A DNA stretch of 11,706 nucleotides, taken from positions 1 to 11,706 of the forward strand of contig NZ_JANMET010000060.1 of NCBI RefSeq assembly GCF_031377265.1, given 5' to 3'. Origin of the DNA: JAUYQR01 sp031377265 (GTDB lineage: Bacteria; Pseudomonadota; Alphaproteobacteria; Rhodobacterales; Rhodobacteraceae). Every line of letters begins with the position of its first letter. Within the stretch, counting starts at the first letter, position 1. Below the pieces are notes generated by a model that made no database searches, had not been told where the DNA came from, and saw nothing but the letters and a program-made list of their open reading frames with translations. A program made the position numbers and the translations under genes. Below are positions 7,081-11,706 of this stretch, in pieces.

Positions 7081-8448
7081 ATGTCTGCCGATCTGATCGC
7101 CGGTGTCCGCCAGGACCGTCTTGAGACCCTCACCGCGCGTGAGGCGCGCCGCTTTGCCGCCAGCCGCCCGCTGTCGGCCTCTGCGATGGCCAAGGGCGCG
7201 GGCGTGTTCCTGTCCGGCGTGCCGATGCACTGGATGACCGATTGGCCAATGCCGCATCTGCCGCTGATCGCCCATGCGACGGGCGCGCGCATCACTGATA
7301 TCGACGGCTATGGCATCGACGATTTCTGCCTGGGTGACACCGGCAGCATGTTCGGCCATTCCCCCGCACCGGTTGCCAAGGCGATTCGCAAACAGGCGCG
7401 TCTGGGCCTGACCTACATGCTGCCGTCCGAGGCGGCGCTGGAGGCAGGGCGGCTGCTGACCGAAACCTTCGGCGATTTTCGCTGGCAGATCGCCACCACC
7501 GCCACAGATGCCAACCGCTTTGCGCTGCGGGTCGCCCGTGCGGTGACGGGCCGGCCAAAGGTTCTGGTGTTCAACGGCTGCTACCACGGCACAGTGGATG
7601 AGACGATGGTCACCCTGAAGGGCAATCGCACTATCACTCGGCCCGGCCTGCTGGGCCAGGTGACCGACTTGGCGAAAACCGCCGTCTGTTGCGAATTCAA
7701 CGATCTGGCTGCGGTCGAGGCGGCCCTCGAACGCGGCGATGTCGCCGCGATCCTGACCGAACCGGTGATGACCAATTCCTGCATGGTGCTGCCCGAACCG
7801 GGGTTTCTTGACGGCCTGCGCGCGGCTGCAACCCGGCATGGCGCGCTCCTCATCATCGACGAAACCCATACCATCTCCACCGGTCTTGGCGGCTTCAGCC
7901 GCGTTCATGGCCTGTCCCCCGATATCTTCGTTGTCGGCAAATGCGTGGCGGGCGGAATGCCCACCGCTGTCTGGGGCCTGACGCCAGAGGTTGCGGACCG
8001 TTACCTGGTGGCCAATGCCAACCGTGCCTCGGGCCATTCCGGAATGGGCACCACGCTTTCCGCCAACCCGATGCAGTTCGCCTGCCTTGTGGCCACGGTT
8101 GGCAAGGTAATGACCGCCGAAAACTACGCCAAAATGGATGCGGGTGCCGCCCGGCTGGCCGATGGCCTTGCTGGCGTGATCGCACACCACAAGGCGCCAT
8201 GGCATGTCGTTCGTGTCGGCGCGCGGGTGGAATTCATCTGCGCCCCCGGGCCGTTGCACAACGGCGCCGAAGCGGCGCTGGCGCATCAGCCAGCGGTCGA
8301 GGCTGCGGTGCACGTGGCGCTGCTCAACCGTGGCACCCTGATTGCGCCGTTCCACAACATGATGCTGGTCAGCCCGGCCACCAAGAAACGCCAGATCGAC
8401 AGGCTGATCGCCAGCTTTGACGAAATCCTCACCGACCTTTTTGCCTGA
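7081..8448 (+). CDS. Class III (GSA-aminotransferase-like) PLP aminotransferase
   Basis: The 455-residue protein is a fold-type I PLP enzyme of aminotransferase class III. It shows NGCYHGTVDE (165-174) with the aromatic/His pair stacking on PLP, IIDETHT (258-264) with Asp260 to hold the pyridine nitrogen, and VVGKCVAGGMPTAVWG (284-299) with Schiff-base Lys287. The usual phosphate-binding SGTEA segment is replaced by TTATDANRFALR (139-150), and the usual DEV after the Asp strand by DETHT. This places it in a sub-branch of 'aspartate aminotransferase family' proteins of unclear substrate; glutamate-1-semialdehyde mutase itself is unlikely. The ATG at 7081 has only a weak ribosome site (AAGAG). 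It is followed after 7 bp by the ligase gene, so the two are surely co-transcribed, probably with the lldD-like gene. Substrate unknown; an omega-amino acid or amine is a fair guess. Confidence 0.88.
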   Translation: MSADLIAGVRQDRLETLTAREARRFAASRPLSASAMAKGAGVFLSGVPMHWMTDWPMPHLPLIAHATGARITDIDGYGIDDFCLGDTGSMFGHSPAPVAKAIRKQARLGLTYMLPSEAALEAGRLLTETFGDFRWQIATTATDANRFALRVARAVTGRPKVLVFNGCYHGTVDETMVTLKGNRTITRPGLLGQVTDLAKTAVCCEFNDLAAVEAALERGDVAAILTEPVMTNSCMVLPEPGFLDGLRAAATRHGALLIIDETHTISTGLGGFSRVHGLSPDIFVVGKCVAGGMPTAVWGLTPEVADRYLVANANRASGHSGMGTTLSANPMQFACLVATVGKVMTAENYAKMDAGAARLADGLAGVIAHHKAPWHVVRVGARVEFICAPGPLHNGAEAALAHQPAVEAAVHVALLNRGTLIAPFHNMMLVSPATKKRQIDRLIASFDEILTDLFA

Positions 8449-8455
8449 GTTTCAT

Positions 8456-9844
8456 ATGACCAATATCAGCCCCTCCGGATCCACCATGGCGGAAGCCGAA
8501 GCCTTTCTCGAAGCTCACCCCGAGATCGAGGCTTTTGACATTATCCTGCATGACGCCAACGGCATCGGCCGAGGAAAGATCATCCGCCGCCATGAACTTT
8601 TATCCTTTTACAACAATGGCCGGCATCTGCCGATCTCGATCCTCGGGTTGGATATCTGTGGCGAGGACGTGCACGAGACCGGCCTGATCTGGGACCAGGG
8701 CGATGGTGATCTGCGCGCATGGCCAGTTCCCGGTACGCTGAAGCCGCTGCACAATACCCAGCCGTTGCGCGGCGAAGTGTTCATGTCGATGTATTCGCTG
8801 GACGGCATGCCGATGACTTCCGACCCCCGCCACGCGCTGCAACGGCAGGTCGATGCGTTGGCGGCCGACGGTCTGTATCCCTCCGGTGCATTCGAGCTGG
8901 AATTCTTCCTCCTCGCGCCCGAACGCGATCAGCATGGCAAGATGCAGCCCGCCCGCGATGTGCTGGACGGCCGCGTATCCAACAAGACCGAGGTCTATTC
9001 GGTCGATCACCTGCACGGCATGCTGCCTTTGTTCAGTGACGTCTACGCCGGGGCGGCGAAGGCCGGGATCAAGGCGGAAACTCTGATTTCGGAATACGCC
9101 CCTGGCCAGTATGAACTGACCCTACATTACCGAACGAACGTGATGCAGGCCGCCGACGACCTGATGCGGCTAAAGCGGATCGTGCGCGCGCAGGCCCGCG
9201 CGCATGGCGTGGTCGCCTGCTTCATGGCCAAGCCGAACGAGGATTACGCCGGCTCCGGCATGCATTTCCACGTCTCGATGATGGATGGTGCGGGCAAGAA
9301 CGTGTTTGTCGAGGCCAAGGAAGGCCTCTGGAACCCGGTCATCCTGCATGCGCTTGGCGGGTTGAAGATGACGATGGGCGAAAGCATGCTGGTCTTCGCG
9401 CCGCATGCCAACAGCTGGCGCCGCTTCGCCAGCCAATCCTACGCGCCGGTCAGCCCGACCTGGGGGGTCAACAACCGCTCGGTCGCGTTACGCATTCCGG
9501 CCGGCGACATCAAAGCACGGCGGATCGAACATCGCCCGGCGGGCGTGGATGCCAACCCTTACCTTGTGGCTGCAACCGTGCTGGCTGGCGTGCGGCACGG
9601 GATGAGGAACCAGATCGATCCCGGGCCGGAAACCGCCGGCAACGGCTATGAGGACACCGGCGATCAGGTGATCCCGGTCGATTGGCGCTCAGCCATCGAA
9701 GCGGCGAAAGCCTCGGCATTCCTCAAGGCCGCGCTGGGCGAGGACATGCACCGTACCTTCACCGCGATCAAGGCGGCGGAATACGCCCGGGTGATGCGCA
9801 CCGTATCTGAAGTGGATTTCGATCTGTACCTGCATACGGTCTGA
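8456..9844 (+). CDS. Glutamine-synthetase-family ligase (GlnA/PuuA-like)
   Basis: The 462-residue protein is of the glutamine synthetase fold, which joins the gamma-carboxyl of glutamate to ammonia or an amine using ATP. An N-terminal beta-grasp part (about 24-115, with DANGIGRGKII) is followed by the catalytic domain: FELEFFLL (146-153, Glu147/Glu149), ISEYAPGQYEL (211-221, metal ligands Glu213/Glu220), GSGMHFH (266-272, His270), NNRSVALRIP (339-348) and IEHRPAGVDANPYL (357-370). Metal and ATP sites look intact. No C-terminal adenylylation-site segment as in housekeeping GlnA is evident, which favours a gamma-glutamyl-amine (PuuA-like) or related ligase over nitrogen-assimilation GlnA. The ATG at 8456 comes 7 bp after the aminotransferase stop; a TTG further upstream overlaps that gene and is less likely, and Met11 (8486) is another possible start. 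The substrate cannot be deduced. Confidence 0.87.
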   Translation: MTNISPSGSTMAEAEAFLEAHPEIEAFDIILHDANGIGRGKIIRRHELLSFYNNGRHLPISILGLDICGEDVHETGLIWDQGDGDLRAWPVPGTLKPLHNTQPLRGEVFMSMYSLDGMPMTSDPRHALQRQVDALAADGLYPSGAFELEFFLLAPERDQHGKMQPARDVLDGRVSNKTEVYSVDHLHGMLPLFSDVYAGAAKAGIKAETLISEYAPGQYELTLHYRTNVMQAADDLMRLKRIVRAQARAHGVVACFMAKPNEDYAGSGMHFHVSMMDGAGKNVFVEAKEGLWNPVILHALGGLKMTMGESMLVFAPHANSWRRFASQSYAPVSPTWGVNNRSVALRIPAGDIKARRIEHRPAGVDANPYLVAATVLAGVRHGMRNQIDPGPETAGNGYEDTGDQVIPVDWRSAIEAAKASAFLKAALGEDMHRTFTAIKAAEYARVMRTVSEVDFDLYLHTV

Positions 9845-9867
9845 AGCCACGCGCCCTGTCAGATGGC

Positions 9868-10179
9868 TCAGGTGCCGCTGAACCGGCTTTGGAAAAGCAC
9901 GTGGCCACTGTCGTCCACGGTGAAGCGGACGCGCAGCGCGCCATGCCGGAAGGTCACGCGAAACCGCCCGGCATCGGCATCTTGCCCCTGTTCGGACAGG
10001 CAGCTGATCTTGCCCTTTCGCATCAATTCCGGCACGTCGGCTGCCGGTAGGCCCAGAAGTGGACCTAGATCCGCCGCGTCGATGATGAAGCCATCTGCGC
10101 TGCGCTGCAGTTTCGCAACCTTGCGACCCGGCATGGCGGATGCGGTTTGTGCGACGATCGGATCGGTATCTTCCACCAA
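9868..10179 (-). CDS. Small DUF6522-like protein of unknown function
   Basis: The protein has about 103 residues with no signal peptide or membrane segment. A central part GFIIDAADLGPLLGLPAADV is followed by LMRKGKISCLSEQGQDADAGRFRVTF and FTVDDSGHVLFQSRFS at the C-terminus. The order 'helix that picks a layer, RKGKI..L.E.G.DEDAGR.R.TF.HG..R.R..VDD.G.VL' is what I recall of the DUF6522 family; this is from memory and not checked. The start is uncertain: TTG at 10179, GTG at 10176 or ATG at 10134 (residue 16), none with a strong ribosome site. It lies 50 bp downstream of the chelatase gene on the same strand and is probably its operon partner. It converges with the ligase gene, with a 23-bp gap between stop codons. 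Confidence 0.65.
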   Translation of the reverse strand: MVEDTDPIVAQTASAMPGRKVAKLQRSADGFIIDAADLGPLLGLPAADVPELMRKGKISCLSEQGQDADAGRFRVTFRHGALRVRFTVDDSGHVLFQSRFSGT

Positions 10180-10229
10180 GGTTCACCCATTTGGGCCAAA
10201 GCGCCGGTCAATCGCGGCGAGGGTTAGCT

Positions 10230-10952
10230 TCAGCCGCGTTGCCAGCGGCAGTCAACGGCGCAGACCTCGCGCGCAGCGAGGATAGCCTGAGCGACGATTC
10301 CGGGCACGCGGGAATCGAGGCCAACTGGCGGCAGGATTCGGCCGGCAAACCCGGCCGCTGCAAGGGCTGCTGGAATATCTTCGGTCACATGTCCGCCCGC
10401 CGCGGCAAAGAAGGGCAAGCACAGCGCGCCGCTGCCAAACCCGATGGCCGCCTGAAGTTGCGGAAGCTGATCGATGAACGCAGCCTCGACACGGGTGATC
10501 CCGGTCTCGACGCGGATCCGCTCCGCCACATGCTTCGCAATGTCGGAAGGGACCGAGGACTTGAAAGATCCATGAGCGGCCAACAAGAGTTCAGCCTCGG
10601 GATGGCCCCGCTCCGCCTCGGCGGCCAACGCCACTGTCAGATCATGCACTGCCGGATCACAGCCAAACGGTTCCAGAATGCGCCAGCCGGTGATCTTTGC
10701 CGCCATCAGGCGCGCAGGAATCTGCACCCGTGTAAACCAGCCCCCGGCCATGAACATCGGGAAAATCACGCCCGCAGCCATGGCACCGGCTATGGTGGCC
10801 AACTCCTCGCCCTGGGCAAGCGTGACCGACCGCACATCCCAGCCGGGAAGATGCCCGGCCACGTGGGCAGCAAGCCGTGCCAGTTCCGCCGCCGCTGGTA
10901 AGGGATCAGAAGGTTGGCCATGGGCGACAATCAGGGCGCTATGCTGTGTCAT
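10230..10952 (-). CDS. CbiX-type sirohydrochlorin cobalt/ferro-chelatase
   Basis: The 240-residue cytosolic protein has two tandem CbiX-like halves. The first half has IVAHGQP (8-14) with His11, and the second has LAAHGSF (124-130) with His127. The second metal-site motif is LPFFAAAGGHVTEDIP (179-194) with His188 in the C-terminal half, but the matching N-terminal stretch FPMFMAGGWFTR (64-75) has Trp72 where the His should be. In SirB and the small archaeal CbiX the working His pair is in one domain; here only the C-terminal half keeps both. The family inserts Co2+ or Fe2+ into sirohydrochlorin for cobalamin or siroheme synthesis. No other tetrapyrrole genes are nearby to decide which. The ATG at 10952 has a poor ribosome site and lies within a perfect inverted repeat. 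The DUF6522-like gene follows in the same direction. Confidence 0.85.
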   Translation of the reverse strand: MTQHSALIVAHGQPSDPLPAAAELARLAAHVAGHLPGWDVRSVTLAQGEELATIAGAMAAGVIFPMFMAGGWFTRVQIPARLMAAKITGWRILEPFGCDPAVHDLTVALAAEAERGHPEAELLLAAHGSFKSSVPSDIAKHVAERIRVETGITRVEAAFIDQLPQLQAAIGFGSGALCLPFFAAAGGHVTEDIPAALAAAGFAGRILPPVGLDSRVPGIVAQAILAAREVCAVDCRWQRG

Positions 10953-10972
10953 GCCGCAAGACTTGACACAGC
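10943..10972 (-). promoter_or_regulatory. Perfect 9-bp inverted repeat across the chelatase start codon
   Basis: GCTGTGTCA (10943-10951) and TGACACAGC (10964-10972) are exact reverse complements separated by 12 bp. In the chelatase mRNA the first two bases to pair in the 3' arm are the U and G of the AUG, and the ribosome-binding region lies in the 12-base loop. Such a hairpin could hide the start codon, or as DNA it could be a repressor operator. It also lies close to the outer end of the IS481 remnant, so it could in part derive from the insertion. Confidence 0.6.
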
Positions 10973-11007
10973 GCCTGACCGGGTCAACCCCTGAAAGCGT
11001 AGATTGC

Positions 11008-11460
11008 CTAACTGTTCAGTCCCGGCATCTGTTGGATCGGGTTTAGGATGAATCGATCCGGCTCTGATGTCGGGATTTTGCAGATGTATTCGCAGGGCGT
11101 GAGACCGTTCAGGGTCTTCAGCCTTCGCGCGAAGTTGTCGGCTGCGAGGACGTCGGCTTCGAGCATGGGCTGCAGGAACTCCCAGGCGGTGCGCCTGTCG
11201 GCTGTTGCGACGAGTCGGGCGGCGACAAACTTGGCGGTCCGGTCAATGCCCACAAAGAGACAGAGCTTGCCCTCGGCGGTCTGTACCTCGGCGATGTCGA
11301 TGCGAACCGAAGGCCCGCGCAGCGAAAGAACCCGATGGGGTAGCGCTTGAACTTCTGGCGCTTGGGTTTGTCGCCCTCGACATCTGGCAGGCGCGGGATG
11401 CCGTGCCGTTGCAGGCTGCGATGCAGCGCTGACCGAGTCAGGTGCGGGATGGACGGCTGC
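11008..11460 (-). pseudogene. Broken IS481-family transposase
   Basis: Two minus-strand frames together give IS481 transposase pieces. The N-terminal piece, QPSIPHLTRSALHRSLQRHG onward to KFKRYPIGFF, runs in one frame down to about 11322. The next piece, RIDIAEVQTAEGKLCLFVG through AWEFLQPML, continues in another frame. About 20 extra bases at 11302-11321 account for the frame change. Near 11135-11150 the sequence jumps from LEADV to NFARRLKTLNGLTP and ends EPDRFILNPIQQMPGLNS with a stop at 11008. The part between, about 95 codons holding the second Asp and the Glu of the DDE triad in intact relatives, is missing. The helix-turn-helix start is also absent. The gene is not functional. Comparison is to the family pattern from memory. 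Confidence 0.88.
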
Positions 11461-11461
11461 A

Positions 11462-11577
11462 CCCAGATCGACACCTGGAAGGAGAATTACAACCGCCACA
11501 GGCCCCATTCCGCCCTTGGGAATATCCCACCGGCCGAATTTGCCATGAAAATGACCCTGGAAATGCGGGCCGCCTAG
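11462..11577 (+). pseudogene. C-terminal remnant of an IS3-family transposase (OrfB)
   Basis: The plus-strand frame ending at the stop 11575-11577 reads IDTWKENYNRHRPHSALGN and then IPPAEFAMKMTLEMRAA. The YN..RPHSALG motif with a following PAEFA is the hallmark of the end of the IS3-family integrase domain. Everything upstream, including the DDE core, is gone: at about 11460-11468 the sequence turns directly into the IS481 remnant on the opposite strand. Only the last 35 or so codons remain, so it is a fragment. Confidence 0.85.
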
Positions 11578-11622
11578 GCCCAGAAATCAACCCAAGGACT
11601 CTCCCCAACCCCGGAGGGAATA

Positions 11623-11636
11623 CGGGGCTCAGGTCA
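11623..11636 (+). repeat. Possible right terminal inverted repeat of the IS3 remnant
   Basis: CGGGGCTCAGGTCA lies 46 bp downstream of the IS3 transposase stop. Read inwards it is TGACCTGAGCCCCG, and IS3-family ends commonly begin TGA. The matching left end is not in the window, so the boundary cannot be confirmed. Confidence 0.35.
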
Positions 11637-11706
11637 CAGGGTTGATGCCCAGCTGCCGGCTCAACTGCGCGAGCATTCGGGGCCACCCTCGAACCGGTGG
11701 CGGGCC
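11629..11706 (-). CDS. C-terminal tail of an unidentified reading frame, cut by the window edge
   Basis: A minus-strand frame is open from the right edge to a TGA at 11631-11629 and ends RMLAQLSRQLGINPVT. Only 25 residues are visible. The last codons fall in the probable IS3 end, so the original gene may have been truncated by the insertion. The tail vaguely recalls the C-terminal part of P27-type phage small terminases (helix then LG.NP), but this is a weak resemblance and it may be a chance frame. Confidence 0.25.
   Translation of the reverse strand, partial: GPPPVRGWPRMLAQLSRQLGINPVT

Noticed and set aside
5763..7295. 510-codon minus-strand frame opposite the lldD-like gene
   Set aside because: It is an antisense shadow of a GC-rich gene; the plus strand has clear family motifs and this frame has none.
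7036..8355. 439-codon minus-strand frame opposite the aminotransferase
   Set aside because: His/Arg/Gly-rich shadow of the aminotransferase gene with no recognisable domain.
9845..9868. AGCCA/TGGCT dyad between the ligase and DUF6522-like genes as a bidirectional terminator
   Set aside because: Only 5 bp with a 14-base loop, and no T-run on either side.
1..11706. CRISPR array, phage defence or toxin-antitoxin system
   Set aside because: No spaced direct repeats, cas genes, restriction or toxin-antitoxin signatures were seen.

Overview
The window looks like chromosomal DNA of an alphaproteobacterium, most likely of the Rhodobacterales/Paracoccaceae type. This rests on high GC content, the look of the proteins (YchF, TrpA, LldD, a short OpgB-like enzyme) and a CbiX-type chelatase. 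No 16S rRNA or other marker is present, so the placement is inference.

Layout. (1) Positions 1-90 hold a tRNA-Ser(GCU) on the minus strand, followed by about 310 bp without a gene. (2) Positions 403-3116 hold a minus-strand pair: the YchF ATPase and, upstream of it, a membrane-bound OpgB-like phosphoglycerol transferase. (3) Divergent from this pair is trpA (3313-4104), which converges with and overlaps a MarR regulator gene by 9 bp. (4) The MarR gene (4096-4569) overlaps by 8 bp the end of a Tat-exported Acg-type nitroreductase gene (4562-5707). The nitroreductase promoter carries two abutting 20-bp dyads that fit an autoregulatory MarR operator. (5) Divergent from the nitroreductase is a plus-strand run of three metabolic genes: an FMN-dependent alpha-hydroxy-acid dehydrogenase (LldD-like), a class III aminotransferase with an unusual phosphate-binding segment, and a glutamine-synthetase-family ligase. 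(6) Convergent with these is a minus-strand pair: a two-domain CbiX-type chelatase whose N-terminal half has lost one metal-binding His, and a small DUF6522-like protein. A 9-bp perfect inverted repeat spans the chelatase start codon. (7) From 11008 to the right edge is transposon debris: an IS481-family transposase broken by an insertion and an internal deletion, abutting the C-terminal end of an IS3-family transposase, then the tail of an unidentified reading frame.

How the genes work together. Regions 1-3 are housekeeping. The MarR/nitroreductase unit looks like a self-controlled response module. The dehydrogenase/aminotransferase/ligase run looks like a catabolic cassette for an amine or amino acid whose substrate cannot be read from sequence. 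The chelatase suggests siroheme or cobalamin metal insertion. I see no phage, CRISPR or known defence system. The most open questions are the substrate of the three-gene cassette, the asymmetric chelatase and the start-codon hairpin.
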